DNA of 64,000 nt from Thermomicrobiaceae bacterium (GCA_014874455.1 JADBJL010000001.1:35061-99060); one strand, 5' to 3'. Numbered from the stretch's first letter, positions 32,949 through 42,734 are shown. The notes: a model not told the origin generated them from the letters alone. Program-made: numbers and translations.

Positions 32949-35933
32949 CTACTCGTAGCGCAGCGCCTCGACGATCGAGACGCGCGATGCCTGCCGCGCC
33001 GGCACGTAGGCCATCAGCAGGGCCACGGCCAGCGCCAGCCCGGCGAAGAACCCGATCTGCCCCCAGGGCACGACCAGCGACTGGAACTGGAACGACTCGT
33101 TGAACTCCTCGCTGAAGAGCACCAGCCGCGACAGCAGCAGCCCGAGCACCAGGCCCGAGAGCACGCCCAGCGCAGTGACGATGGTCGACTCCAGCAGGAA
33201 GCCGGCCGCCACCATCGATTGCCGGTAGCCGATGGCTCGCAGTGTACCGATCTGGTGCCGTCGCTCGACCACCGCCCGGAACGAGACGACGCCGAGCGCC
33301 GCGATACCCACCACCAGCCCCAGCGCCATGAAGCCCTGGATCAGCCGGATGAAGCCGCGGGCGATGCTGGTCTGCTCGGCGATCTCGTCGGCGATGACTG
33401 AGGACTGCACCCCGTAGCGGACCAGCGCGGCTTCGATCTGCCGGCTCAGCGCCTGCACGTCGGTTCCGGGAGCCACATCGACGTAGTAGGTGAGACGCGC
33501 GGGCTCGGGGAACAGCTCTCGAAACGCCTGCTCCCCCACGTAGATGCCGAAGAGCATCGAGACCTGCGGGTCGATCACGCCGATGACCGTGAACTGCCGT
33601 ACTCGACCGTCGAGCGCGCTCCCCACCTCGATCGTGACCGGCTGCATCGTCGAGCCTTGCCGTTGTACGCCCTCAAGGTGGAATTGCACCGGCCCGCCCC
33701 CGAACCCGCCCGCTTGGAGGGTGTTGGCGTCGACGATCGCCAGTGTCGGATCCCTGCTCACGGCCTCCCAGACGGCCTGGTCGCTCTCGTAGCCGGCCGC
33801 GCGGAGCTGGAGCGGCGCCTCGCTCGTCTGGGCGAACACCTGGTCGATCCCGCTCACCGGGTAGTTCGACCACTCCGCGTCACCTGGCTGGCGCGCCTGC
33901 GCCTGGAACGCTCCCATTTCCAGCACGCGACCGACCGCAGCCACGCCGGCCGTGTCGATCCCCGCATCAGCCAGCGCCTGCCGGAAGTCAGGGATCGGGT
34001 TCGTCGGGGGCTGGCTGGCGGTGATCTCCCAGCCGGCTCCGGCCCGGTCACTCGCGAAGAGCGCCATGAAGTTGGCGTTGATGGTCGACATCACCACCAG
34101 CGAAAAGATGATCAGGCTGAACATCGCGATGGTGAGGCCGGTGCGTCCCCGGTTGGCCAGCGGGTACGCCACCGCGATCTTCACCGCCGGCAGCCAGCGG
34201 CTGAAGGAGCGCCCGAAGACACTGACCAGCCAGGTGAGCAGGTCAGCGTTCCAGACGATCAGCACCGTCGCGGCGGCCACCATCATGACGCCGGAGAGGA
34301 AGAACATCTCGATATCGCCGTGCATGCGGCCGAACAGGCGGTTGTGGAGCGAATCGGGTAGCAACCAGTAGGCAAGCACCAGCGCAGAGGCCGCGCTGTA
34401 GAGCGGCCGAGCCGGTACGCCGAACCGACGCAGGATGGCCGCGACGCTGAGCGGCAGCAGCGACATGCCGAAGGCGAACAGGAAGAGCCGATCGCTGGCC
34501 TTGCCGCCCCAGAGCATGAGCCCGCCGAGCAGCAGGCCGAGGATCCCGAAGACCAGCCAGCGCCGCCCGGCACGCGGCAGTGACGGCTCCGGCAGATCGC
34601 GCACCGCCGACACGATGTTCAGCCGGCTGACCCGCCAGGCCGCCACAGCGACGGTCAGAAACGTCACCACGACACCGAGGGTGTAGGCGACGATCAGGTC
34701 GCGCGGGCGCCAGGCCGGCTCGATGGCGAGGAACTCACCGATGAGCTGTGCCATCACGCCCGCGATGGCGAAGGCCACCACGACGCCGAGCGCCGCTCCC
34801 ACGAACGCCGCGATCAGGTTGTAGCCCAACCCCTCGAGCAAGAAGACGGCGACGAGGTGGCGGCGCTTCATCCCCAGCGCCCGCAGCATGCCCATCTCCG
34901 GCTTCCGCTCGGCCGCGAGCAGGGCGAAGATCAGGAAGATCAGGAGCAGGCCGGCCGCCACCGAGAAGAGGCCGAAGATGAGGAAAAAGCTGGCAAAGGT
35001 CTCGCCAGCCTGCTCCGCTTGCTCCACTGAGCGCTGCTTGACCGGGATAGCGCGGTACGGCGTGCCCTCGAGCGCCTGGTTGAGCCGCGCCGTCACCGCC
35101 TCGGAGTGCTGGAGCCCCCCGCGCACGTCGCCGCGGTTGCTGACCGCGATGAAGCTGATCTGGCCGGGACGCCCTAGCAACTCCTGCGCCTGGGCCAGCG
35201 GCATCGCCATGCCACTCGCGCCGCCGGTGGAGAGGGTGCCGGTCAACACCCAGTCCGGAGCGATCGCGGCCACGGTGACCACAGTCTGCCCCCGCTGGAG
35301 GTAGAGCGTCAATCGGTCACCGACACGGGCATCGAGCCGTTCAGCCGTTCTCTCGCCGAGCACGACAGCGTCTTCGCTCAAGGACGCCAGGTCGATCGGC
35401 CGACCTTCGAGGTCGCGCAGGCCACCGATCGGCTCCATCGCGGCCGGATCCAGCCCGATGAGGTTGACGACCGGCTCGCTCAGGCCCGTACGCTCGTTGA
35501 GGGCCGGCACCGGCTGCCAGAGCGCCGGCACCACGGCATCGATCGCTGGCTCGCTGGCCGCGACCTCGCGGATCGTCGCGGCGACTTCCTCCGGGAAGGT
35601 CACGCCCGGTGCCGGGCCGGCGAAGTCGCTCTGGCCGCCGGAAGGCACGACCAGCTCGTCCACCTCACCGCTCAGGCGGAAGACCTCCGCCGTGATGCTG
35701 CGGTTCAACGTGGTGCCGGTCGTCAGTGCCGCCGCGAAGATCAAGGTGCTGAGCATGAGACCGATGACGACAAGGAGGGTCTGCACCGGCCGTCGCGGTA
35801 GGTTCCGTAAGCCGATTCGCCCCAGGATCGGACGCCGCAGCCAGATGCCTCCGGCCAACGCCAGGCAGACCACGAAGGCGGCGGTAAGCGCGACCGTGAG
35901 GTCGGACATCGGTATTCCGAAGATTTCGTTCAT
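32949..35933 (-). CDS. MacB/FtsX-type ABC transporter permease
   Basis: 994 residues. An N-terminal transmembrane helix, a large extracytoplasmic MacB-PCD-like domain, three helices of a first FtsX domain (~340-460), further helices, a second periplasmic domain, and a second three-helix FtsX domain at the C-terminus (ending RASIVEALRYE-like ASRVSIVEALRYE). Such two-FtsX-domain permeases work with a LolD-type ATPase in export or mechanotransmission rather than uptake. The ATPase gene ends 11 bases upstream and a PadR regulator precedes that. The ATG has GGGGGATCG before it. Substrate unknown; lipid, peptide or drug efflux are options. Confidence 0.9.
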   Translation of the reverse strand: MNEIFGIPMSDLTVALTAAFVVCLALAGGIWLRRPILGRIGLRNLPRRPVQTLLVVIGLMLSTLIFAAALTTGTTLNRSITAEVFRLSGEVDELVVPSGGQSDFAGPAPGVTFPEEVAATIREVAASEPAIDAVVPALWQPVPALNERTGLSEPVVNLIGLDPAAMEPIGGLRDLEGRPIDLASLSEDAVVLGERTAERLDARVGDRLTLYLQRGQTVVTVAAIAPDWVLTGTLSTGGASGMAMPLAQAQELLGRPGQISFIAVSNRGDVRGGLQHSEAVTARLNQALEGTPYRAIPVKQRSVEQAEQAGETFASFFLIFGLFSVAAGLLLIFLIFALLAAERKPEMGMLRALGMKRRHLVAVFLLEGLGYNLIAAFVGAALGVVVAFAIAGVMAQLIGEFLAIEPAWRPRDLIVAYTLGVVVTFLTVAVAAWRVSRLNIVSAVRDLPEPSLPRAGRRWLVFGILGLLLGGLMLWGGKASDRLFLFAFGMSLLPLSVAAILRRFGVPARPLYSAASALVLAYWLLPDSLHNRLFGRMHGDIEMFFLSGVMMVAAATVLIVWNADLLTWLVSVFGRSFSRWLPAVKIAVAYPLANRGRTGLTIAMFSLIIFSLVVMSTINANFMALFASDRAGAGWEITASQPPTNPIPDFRQALADAGIDTAGVAAVGRVLEMGAFQAQARQPGDAEWSNYPVSGIDQVFAQTSEAPLQLRAAGYESDQAVWEAVSRDPTLAIVDANTLQAGGFGGGPVQFHLEGVQRQGSTMQPVTIEVGSALDGRVRQFTVIGVIDPQVSMLFGIYVGEQAFRELFPEPARLTYYVDVAPGTDVQALSRQIEAALVRYGVQSSVIADEIAEQTSIARGFIRLIQGFMALGLVVGIAALGVVSFRAVVERRHQIGTLRAIGYRQSMVAAGFLLESTIVTALGVLSGLVLGLLLSRLVLFSEEFNESFQFQSLVVPWGQIGFFAGLALAVALLMAYVPARQASRVSIVEALRYE

Positions 35934-35944
35934 CGATCCCCCGG

Positions 35945-36760
35945 CTAGCCGCGCGCAAGCAGCCCGTCGTCGATGATCAAGCCGTCTTGCATCTGGACAA
36001 TTCGGTCGCAAGCTGCGCCGATTCGCGGGTCGTGGGTGACGATCACGAAGGTCTGGCGGTTGCGGCGGTTGAGCTCGCGCATCAGCGCCAGCACCTCCTC
36101 GGCGCTGTGCGTGTCGAGATTGCCGGTCGGCTCGTCGGCCCAGACGATCTCCGGCTGGTTGGCCAGCGCCCGCGCGATGGCGACCCGCTGCTGCTGGCCG
36201 CCGGAGAGCTCGGCCGGCTTATGCCCGGCCCAGCGGGCCAGGCCCACCTGCTCGAGCGCCTCCATCGCCCGGCGCCGCGCCTCCGCTGGCTTGACTCCAG
36301 CGATCAGCAGGGGGAGCTCGACGTTCTCCACCGCGGTCAGAACTGGGATCAGGTTGAAGAGCTGGAACACGAAGCCCATGTGCCGCGAACGGAACTCGCT
36401 GCGCTCGTTGTCCGAGAGCTTGGCGAGTTCACGGCCGGCGATCAGGATCGTCCCGGCATCGACCGTGTCGAGGCCGGAGAGGCAGTTGAGCAGGGTCGTC
36501 TTGCCGCTGCCCGACGGCCCCATCACGGCCACCATCTCCCCGCGCCGAACCTGCAAATCCACGCCGCGGAGCGCGGGAACCCGGATCTTGCCGGTGTCGT
36601 ACGTCTTCTCGACGCCGGTCGCCTGGATGATCAGGTCAAGCGCCGTGTCGAGCATGGATGCTCGGGAGGCCGGCTCGCGAGACGCCTCCATGTCGCCATG
36701 TCCTCTCCTCAGCCGGCGCAACATCTGCCCTGGCACCTGTGGGACTCGTTCGTGCGCCAT
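35945..36760 (-). CDS. LolD/MacB-type ABC transporter ATPase
   Basis: 271 residues with Walker A GPSGSGKT at 81-88, Q-loop FQLFNLIP, signature LSGGQQQR, Walker B IVWADEP and H-loop VTHDPR. It powers the FtsX-type permease encoded next. The start at MAHERV was chosen for GGGGAGG seven bases upstream; a later ATG (MEASREP) 69 bases on also has an SD-like GGAGAGG, so the N-terminal ~23 residues are uncertain. The 219-base gap to padR upstream carries a perfect inverted repeat. Confidence 0.93.
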   Translation of the reverse strand: MAHERVPQVPGQMLRRLRRGHGDMEASREPASRASMLDTALDLIIQATGVEKTYDTGKIRVPALRGVDLQVRRGEMVAVMGPSGSGKTTLLNCLSGLDTVDAGTILIAGRELAKLSDNERSEFRSRHMGFVFQLFNLIPVLTAVENVELPLLIAGVKPAEARRRAMEALEQVGLARWAGHKPAELSGGQQQRVAIARALANQPEIVWADEPTGNLDTHSAEEVLALMRELNRRNRQTFVIVTHDPRIGAACDRIVQMQDGLIIDDGLLARG

Positions 36761-36851
36761 CCACTGTCCTCCCCTGCCGAACATTGTGCCAGACAACCGT
36801 CTTTCCCTAGAACCTTCGATGTGGCCGTGGCCTTCGAAGGCATCGCCCCAG

Positions 36852-36901
36852 TCACAAAGAACGCCACGGCCGTGATGAGGGTTCCTTCTTGCCCTTTGTG
36901 A
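36852..36901. promoter_or_regulatory. Inverted repeat between padR and the ABC operon
   Basis: TCACAAAG (36852-36859) and its exact complement CTTTGTGA (36894-36901) lie 34 bases apart in the gap between the regulator and its likely target operon. The spacing suits two operator half-sites. A nearby CCTTCGA...TTCGAAGG pair (about 36814-36841) is a second candidate. No clear sigma-70 hexamers were found. Confidence 0.35.
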
Positions 36902-36979
36902 TTCTGCCCTCCCTGAAGTTCAGCGCCATGTCAGAACGGTTGCCACGCACCGAGGCCATGTGGCGGCCAGGGCATTCGG

Positions 36980-37645
36980 TCACGTTTCACCCCTCTCGCG
37001 ACAGGCACACGGCCCGTTCTCGGCCGGCGTTGTCCTGCTCTCACCGGCGCCTGGTGGCGAGCAAGGCGAGCCGAGCCTCGATTCCGCATCGCTCTCTGCG
37101 AGGGCACACAGTACCTCGTCGACCCAGGCGATCGTCTCTCGCGCGTCGGCGATGCCCCGGCGCAAGACCAGTCGCCGGAACAGTGCCTGCTGGTCGGCAG
37201 CGATCCTGGCCTCGATCTCCAGGAACCGCGCCAAATCAGCCTCGGCTCGCTGCCGCACTTCGCGGAGCCGCTCGAGCAAAATCTCTCTCGATATCAGGTC
37301 GCCGAAGAAGATGGCCAAGGTAGCCGGGCTCCGGATACCGTCCGGTGGAAGCGGCCGCCGGGCCAACCACGCGCGAAGCGCCGCCTCGCCGGACGGCGTG
37401 ATCCGATAGACCCGCTTGTCTGGCAGGCCGGTTTGCTCCACCTCGCGGGCAGTCACGTAGCCGGCCCGTTTCAACTGGACGAGAGTGCGGTAAACCTGGC
37501 TCCGCGACGGGCTCCAGTAGAAGTGCCGTATGCTCTGATCGGCGATCTTCTTCAGCTCGTAGCCGCTGCGCTCGCCGAATACGGCCAGCAGCCCGAGGAG
37601 GGCGTAGGCGTTGTCCGAGAGAACCTGGCTTCGACCTTCGCGCAT
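36980..37645 (-). CDS. PadR-family transcriptional regulator
   Basis: 221 residues. The N-terminal winged helix is typical of PadR: YALLGLLAVFGERSGYELKKIAD, then SQVYRTLVQLKRAGYVTAREV and the wing GLPDKRVYRITPSGEAALRAWL. A second helical domain (~105-185, Vir_act_alpha_C-like) gives the dimer. The tail is polar and cysteine-containing. PadR proteins usually repress an efflux or membrane gene next door and are released by a small molecule; the ABC exporter operon directly downstream is the likely target. Confidence 0.92.
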   Translation of the reverse strand: MREGRSQVLSDNAYALLGLLAVFGERSGYELKKIADQSIRHFYWSPSRSQVYRTLVQLKRAGYVTAREVEQTGLPDKRVYRITPSGEAALRAWLARRPLPPDGIRSPATLAIFFGDLISREILLERLREVRQRAEADLARFLEIEARIAADQQALFRRLVLRRGIADARETIAWVDEVLCALAESDAESRLGSPCSPPGAGESRTTPAENGPCACRERGET

Positions 37646-37933
37646 GGCTCCCGCCTAGAGCTCTCGCATCCAGTGGTCAATCAGGCGGCCGACCGTCTTG
37701 CCCGCGTTTTGCCGACCACCACCTTACGCAGAGATAGCTCCGAGACGACTATCTCCATTGCACATAGCGTCGAGCGTACCAGGTCGTGGGCGGCGTGACA
37801 AGGCGATGGCGACTGAGAGCCGGGCAGTTCCTCCTCCCTCCCTCGTCGCCTGCGCCTCAGCACCGGATGGGCCTGGGGACGGCAGCATGTGCTGTGTCCG
37901 CACTTCACTACGTCGTCCGGGAGTGAAGGGCGA
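37646..37933. other. Non-coding stretch between padR and gcvPA
   Basis: No gene with an SD sequence and no protein-like frame is seen. The expected second glycine decarboxylase subunit gene (gcvPB) is not here. The padR promoter should lie in the left part, but I find no hexamer pair I would defend. Confidence 0.4.
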
Positions 37934-37974
37934 GGGTAAAAGAGAACGGTGCGGCGTCCGCTGGCGCGGACGCC
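37934..37974 (-). terminator. Terminator of the glycine cleavage operon
   Basis: Read on the minus strand, GGCGTCCGC-GCCA-GCGGACGCC gives a perfect 9-pair stem (37953-37974) about 35 bases after the gcvPA stop codon, followed at short distance by GTTCTCTTTT. The T-tract is interrupted but the position is right. Confidence 0.6.
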
Positions 37975-38008
37975 GGAGTAGAAGCGATCGACGGGGGTTG
38001 TCCTCGAC

Positions 38009-39355
38009 CTAGCGCATCGTCGCCAGTACCGACACGAAGCGGTCGATCTGCTCGCGGGTGTTCTGCTCGGTGGCGCAGACCAGCATCAGGTCGCTCAAGC
38101 GCGAGTCGACCTCGCCGAGCGGATAGCCGCCGATGATGCCCTCCTCGAGCAGCCGGCGGTTGACCTCCTGCGGCGGCAAGGGCGCCCGTACGGCGAACTC
38201 GTTGAAGAACGGGCCCTGGCCGACGACCTCCCAACCGTCGAGCCCTCCGATGCGCTCCGCGAGGTAGTGGGCCTTGTGGTAGCACAGCTCGGCCACGCGC
38301 CGGAGACCCTGCTTCCCCAGCGAGCAGAGGTAGACCGTCGCGGCCAGCGCCATCAGTCCTTGGTTGGTGCAGATGTTGCTGGTCGCCTTCTCGCGTCGAA
38401 TATGCTGCTCGCGGGTCTGCAGCACCATCACGAAGCCACGCTTGCCCTCGCTGTCCTGCGTCATCCCGATGAGACGTCCCGGGAGCTGGCGCACCAGCTC
38501 GCGCTTGGTCGCGAGCAAGCCGAGCACAGGCCCTCCAAACGACTGGGGTATCCCCAAGCTCTGCCCCTCACCGGTCACGATATCAGCGCCCAGCTCCCCC
38601 GGAGCCCGAAGCAGCCCGAGCGCGATCGGGTACGCCGAGACGAGCAAGCGAGCCCCGGCCTGATGGGCCAACGCGGCGAACGCTGCGATGTCCTCGATGC
38701 GACCGAAAAAGTTCGGGTACTGCACCACCATACAGGCAGTGTGCTCGTCCAGGTGCGGAGCCACCATGTCCGGGCTCGTCAGCAACGTGTCGTACGGCAG
38801 CGGGAGCTCGTCTACCGTCACCGCCAGCCCACGGGTATACGTATGGAGAACCGAGCGGTAATACGGATGGACTGTCCCCGCCACGACGATCTTCGTTCGC
38901 TGCCGCGGCACCGACACCGAGAGCAGAGCCCCCTCCGCCAGTGCCGTCGCCCCGTCGTACAGCGACGCGTTCGAGACCTCCATGCCGGTAAGAAGGCAAA
39001 TCAGTGACTGGAACTCGTAGATCGATTGCAGCGTACCCTGGGCCACCTCCGGCTGATACGGGGTATAGGCGGTGTAGAACTCGCCTCGCCATAAGATCTG
39101 CTGGACGGTTGCCGGCACGTAATGGTTGTAGGATCCTGCCCCCAGAAACGTGATCGCCGTACCTGCGTGCAGATTGCGTTCAGCCAGGCGGGTCAGCTCG
39201 CGGAACGCGTCAGCCTCCGATAAGCGCGGCGGAAGGTCGAGCGACGGGAAACGGTGCGCTGGCGGGACGACGTCGAACAGCTCCTCGATGCTGTCGACGC
39301 CGATCGCCTCCAGCATCGCCTTGCGATCCTCGGGGGTATGAGGATTGAACGTCAT
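38009..39355 (-). CDS. gcvPA: Glycine dehydrogenase (decarboxylating) subunit 1
   Basis: 448 residues, the N-terminal half of the P protein in organisms that split it. Family blocks: FLGAGSYNHYVPATVQQI, AYTPYQPEVAQGTLQSIYEFQ and EGQSLGIPQSFGGPVLG. It decarboxylates glycine with PLP together with subunit 2, which carries the PLP lysine and is not encoded in this window. The ATG has AGGAG eight bases upstream. It is last in gcvT-gcvH-gcvPA, 157 bases after gcvH, and is followed by a hairpin terminator. Confidence 0.95.
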   Translation of the reverse strand: MTFNPHTPEDRKAMLEAIGVDSIEELFDVVPPAHRFPSLDLPPRLSEADAFRELTRLAERNLHAGTAITFLGAGSYNHYVPATVQQILWRGEFYTAYTPYQPEVAQGTLQSIYEFQSLICLLTGMEVSNASLYDGATALAEGALLSVSVPRQRTKIVVAGTVHPYYRSVLHTYTRGLAVTVDELPLPYDTLLTSPDMVAPHLDEHTACMVVQYPNFFGRIEDIAAFAALAHQAGARLLVSAYPIALGLLRAPGELGADIVTGEGQSLGIPQSFGGPVLGLLATKRELVRQLPGRLIGMTQDSEGKRGFVMVLQTREQHIRREKATSNICTNQGLMALAATVYLCSLGKQGLRRVAELCYHKAHYLAERIGGLDGWEVVGQGPFFNEFAVRAPLPPQEVNRRLLEEGIIGGYPLGEVDSRLSDLMLVCATEQNTREQIDRFVSVLATMR

Positions 39356-39512
39356 CGCTCGCTCTCCTGACCGGAACGCCACCAGACGGGTCGGCAACCT
39401 CGCCGCACGGCATCGCCCCTGCGATGGCCACCGCACTGTCGGCTACCCCGCTGCAGCGAGCCACTCCGCGAGCGGCCTGAGGTCGCCGTCTGCGCCTTGG
39501 CGAATTGCTCGC

Positions 39513-39914
39513 TCACGAGTGCGCCGCCGCTTCTTCGGCGAGGAATTGCTCGTACGCGGCTGCGTCCATCAGCTTTTCGACTTCCGCCGGGTCGCTCAGC
39601 CGGATCTTGACGAGCCAGGCCTCGCCGTACGGCGACTGGTTCACCTTTTCCGGCGCATCGACGATGGCCTGGTTCGCCTCGATCACCTCACCGCTCACCG
39701 GCGAATAGATATCCGACGCTGCCTTCACCGACTCGATGACACCCATCGGCTCACCCTGCTTCACCTGCGTGCCCGGTTGAGGCAGCTCGAGGTACGTAAT
39801 GTCGCCCAGCTCGGACTGGGCGAAGTCGCTCACGCCGACGGTGGCGATATCCCCCTCCACTTTCACCCACTCGTGCGTACGCGTATATCTGAGCCCCCGC
39901 TCTACCTGAACCAT
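39513..39914 (-). CDS. gcvH: Glycine cleavage system H protein
   Basis: 133 residues. The lipoyl lysine is K64 in GVIESVKAASDIYSPVSGEV, the canonical site. It shuttles the aminomethyl group from the P protein to GcvT and then to the lipoamide dehydrogenase. The ATG was chosen; an in-frame GTG three codons upstream sits too close to GGGAGG. It begins 27 bases after gcvT, so the two are one transcript. Confidence 0.97.
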   Translation of the reverse strand: MVQVERGLRYTRTHEWVKVEGDIATVGVSDFAQSELGDITYLELPQPGTQVKQGEPMGVIESVKAASDIYSPVSGEVIEANQAIVDAPEKVNQSPYGEAWLVKIRLSDPAEVEKLMDAAAYEQFLAEEAAAHS

Positions 39915-39941
39915 GTCGACCACGACCTCCCGTTATGTCGA

Positions 39942-41054
39942 TTACCGCGTCCGCTTGTAGAAGGGCGTCTTCACCTGCTCCGCCCGCACCGGTCGGCCGC
40001 GGATCACCACGTCGAGCGGCCGACCGATCCCAGCATACTCCCGGCTGATCAGCGCGAGTCCGATATTCTCGCGAAGCGTCGGAGAGGTGGTGCCACTGGT
40101 CACGAAACCGACCGTGTTCCCCTCCACCTGCACCTCGCAGTGGGAGCGTGGCACACCGCCTCGCTCGACCATCTTGAACCCGACGAGCTTGCGTGGAACC
40201 CCCTCGGACTTCTGCCTCAGGAGCGCCTCGCGGCCGATGAAGTCGCCTTTGTCGAACTTCACCACCCAGCTCAGTCCCGCCTCCAGCGGCGTAATCTCCG
40301 GAGACAGCTCGTTGCCGTAGAGGGGCAAGCAGGCCTCGAGGCGCAGTGTATCGCGTGCCCCGAGCCCGATCGGCAGCATGCCGTGCGGCGTACCCGCTTC
40401 GAGCAACCGATCCCACAGCACGATGACGGACTCGATCGCACAGTACAGTTCGAAACCGTCTTCACCGGTGTACCCAGTTCGTGCCACCATGGCCGGCACG
40501 CTGGCGACCTCGGCCTCGATCGCGTGGAAGTACTCGACAGCCGAGAGATCGCTGGGGGTCAGCCGCTGGAGGATCGTTTCAGCCATCGGGCCTTGGATGG
40601 CGAGCATGCCGGTTCGGCTCGATACGTCTGTGACTTCAACCCTGAAGTCGGAGCGCCGTTCCTTCTGTTCCTGGAGCCACTCGACGTCCTTTTCGGTGTT
40701 GGCGGCGTTGACCACGACGAAGTAGCGGTCACCGGACGGATGGTAGTAGACGAGGATATCGTCGACGACACCGCCGCTCGGATAGAGCAGCATCGAATAC
40801 TGCGCCTCGCCGGCGCTCAACCGGCTCACATCGTTGGGAGTGACGTACTGCAGGAAGGCGAGCGCATCGGGCCCTCGGATCTCGAGCTGGCCCATGTGGC
40901 CGAGATCGAACAGCCCAGCGATGGTGCGTACGGTCTGGTGTTCGACGATGATCCCCTTGTACTGGACGGGCATGTACCATCCAGCAAACTCGACCATCTT
41001 GGCCCCGAGCTGCTGGTGCCGCTCCACCAGGGGAGTCTGTTTCAGCCCACTCAC
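39942..41054 (-). CDS. gcvT: Glycine cleavage system T protein (aminomethyltransferase)
   Basis: 370 residues. Folate-binding family blocks: MVEFAGWYMPVQYKGIIVEH, LFDLGHMGQLEIRGPDALAFLQ and ARTGYTGEDGFELY. It transfers the methylene group to tetrahydrofolate and releases ammonia. The GTG start has GGAAGGGGG upstream. A strong promoter lies just before it with a leader of only ~30 bases, so there is no space for a glycine riboswitch of the usual kind. Confidence 0.97.
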   Translation of the reverse strand: MSGLKQTPLVERHQQLGAKMVEFAGWYMPVQYKGIIVEHQTVRTIAGLFDLGHMGQLEIRGPDALAFLQYVTPNDVSRLSAGEAQYSMLLYPSGGVVDDILVYYHPSGDRYFVVVNAANTEKDVEWLQEQKERRSDFRVEVTDVSSRTGMLAIQGPMAETILQRLTPSDLSAVEYFHAIEAEVASVPAMVARTGYTGEDGFELYCAIESVIVLWDRLLEAGTPHGMLPIGLGARDTLRLEACLPLYGNELSPEITPLEAGLSWVVKFDKGDFIGREALLRQKSEGVPRKLVGFKMVERGGVPRSHCEVQVEGNTVGFVTSGTTSPTLRENIGLALISREYAGIGRPLDVVIRGRPVRAEQVKTPFYKRTR

Positions 41055-41090
41055 CCGAGCCCCCTTCCGGCCGCATTGCGCGACCAGCCG

Positions 41091-41120
41091 ATTCTAGTCA
41101 CGTGGCTCGCGTGCGGTCAA
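41091..41120 (-). promoter_or_regulatory. Promoter of the gcvT-gcvH-gcvPA operon
   Basis: Minus strand: TTGACC (41115-41120), 18-base spacer, TAGAAT (41091-41096), five of six matches in each box. Predicted start near 41084, 30 bases before the GTG of gcvT. Confidence 0.75.
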
Positions 41121-41173
41121 CAGCATCGGGCACATCCGGCTACAAGAGACTGAACCGCTCTGCTGCCTGCCGG

Positions 41174-42619
41174 TCACAGCAGGTAGGAAGTGTAGGAAGC
41201 GATTGCGGCCATGGTGGCGACCCAGAACGTACGGCGCCCGATCGGGCCTGACGCCAGTGCCAGCCCGATCGGCACGAGGAAATACCAGGTGTGGATACGC
41301 GGCCACATCGCGAGGAACGCGAGGAGAAGCTGGCTCCAGGCAGCAAGCTGGTCGTGCACCGTCCAGCTCGGCAGCGATCTCAACTGACGCCGGAAGCTCA
41401 GGAGCAGCCAGAGCAGGAAGAGCACCACGGCCATCCCGACGGCATTCGCGGGCGCCAGCGCCTCGATTCGCCCGCCGGTCGCTTCGCTCACGCCCCGTCC
41501 GATCGCGAGGATCAGCAGGTTGTTGATCCCGCGCCCCGGCTCATCGAGCGTACTGGCCAGCACATCGAGGCCCGCCCAGAAAGGAGCGAAGGCGATGCTC
41601 ACCAGACCCAGAGCCGTGCCACCCAGCCGAAGTGACAACCCTGGCCGTCGTTGCCTCGCGGCCTGCGCCACCAGCGTCAACAGCGCGAGCCCGACGATGG
41701 GCAACGTCGAGTACTTGATCAACGCGGAGGCGGTCAGGCAGAGCACGCCGAACGCTGGACGCCGGTTCGACACGAACCAGGCACCGGTGAGCAGCAGAAC
41801 CAGCACGACGGTATCGTTGTGCCCCGCAATCAGCCCCTCGACCAAGACGAGCGGATTCCAGGCGAAGGCCAGATAGGCCCAGGCGGCGTCCGCTGGCCAG
41901 CGCTCCTGCACCAGTCGGTAGACCAGCCAACCGCTCAGCACGGAGGCGCCGAGTGGCAGGAGCTTGAAGCGAAGAGCCAGTTCCAGGGGTGTCGCGTCGT
42001 CACCGGCTGCCACGACTGCCGAGACGATCGTCCACAACGGGCCGTAGGGAGATGAAATGTCGCGCCAGTAGAGGTATGGAAGCAGCGCATCGCTTCGGGG
42101 GAGGTCAGCGGCAGTGGCGAGGTATGGGTTGAGGCCGTACACAGCGGCGAGGCGCCCGAACAGGGCGTACGAGAAGAGGTCGGTCGAGAAGACCGGCGGG
42201 ATGGCAAGGCCAAGGAGCGCGAAGCCGGCCGTCCAGGTAACAGTCGCGCGGAAATCGAGCGGCCGCCCGGTCAGTCCGAGACAGAGGGGGACATAGACGA
42301 CCCAAAGGAAGGCGACACAGCTCCAGGCAATGACTGCGAACACCGTTGAGGGGAGAACCACGGCGGTCGGAAGGATCTCGTGAAAGAGCTGAGCGTTGCG
42401 TGCCATTTCGCGCAACGACTTGAACGTCGACGTCGCGGCATCGCTGCGCGGTACGGTAACGAGAAGCACTGTGAGGATCGCGACTACGGACATCGCCCCG
42501 GCGAGCACGATCGCCGTCTCGGGAGCGGCGTCGAGCCACAGGCGGCGCTGCGCGGCCGGTGTGGTCAACCGGGAGCGATGTGTCGGGTCGGCCTCAGGAG
42601 TCCTGATCGACATCGTCAT
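41174..42619 (-). CDS. Polyprenol-phosphomannose-dependent mannosyltransferase-like membrane protein
   Basis: 481 residues with about 12 transmembrane helices. The GT-C type layout shows FSTDLFSYALFGRLAAVYGLNPY in an early loop, YWRDISSPYGPLW, and AFAWNPLVLVEGLIAGHNDTVVLVLLL, all resembling GT87/MptA-B type enzymes that move mannose from polyprenyl-phosphate-mannose. The real donor and acceptor are unknown. Start choice is between two ATGs two codons apart; SD is weak. It lies between purF and gcvT but has no link to either. The protein at 5975-7615 is a second GT-C type protein in this window. Confidence 0.75.
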   Translation of the reverse strand: MTMSIRTPEADPTHRSRLTTPAAQRRLWLDAAPETAIVLAGAMSVVAILTVLLVTVPRSDAATSTFKSLREMARNAQLFHEILPTAVVLPSTVFAVIAWSCVAFLWVVYVPLCLGLTGRPLDFRATVTWTAGFALLGLAIPPVFSTDLFSYALFGRLAAVYGLNPYLATAADLPRSDALLPYLYWRDISSPYGPLWTIVSAVVAAGDDATPLELALRFKLLPLGASVLSGWLVYRLVQERWPADAAWAYLAFAWNPLVLVEGLIAGHNDTVVLVLLLTGAWFVSNRRPAFGVLCLTASALIKYSTLPIVGLALLTLVAQAARQRRPGLSLRLGGTALGLVSIAFAPFWAGLDVLASTLDEPGRGINNLLILAIGRGVSEATGGRIEALAPANAVGMAVVLFLLWLLLSFRRQLRSLPSWTVHDQLAAWSQLLLAFLAMWPRIHTWYFLVPIGLALASGPIGRRTFWVATMAAIASYTSYLL

Positions 42620-42734
42620 CCCAGCATGCTGTCCAGACAGGCGAAAGCCGGCACAGCCATCGAGAACTCACGCCGTCACCCGGTGCGCATAGCGTGCTCC
42701 CAGTTTCCTCTGGCGGTGGCAAGAGCAGCCCCGA

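Noticed and set aside
41055..41173. A glycine riboswitch upstream of gcvT.
   Set aside because: The predicted transcript start leaves about 30 bases of leader and no aptamer-like conserved sequence was found.
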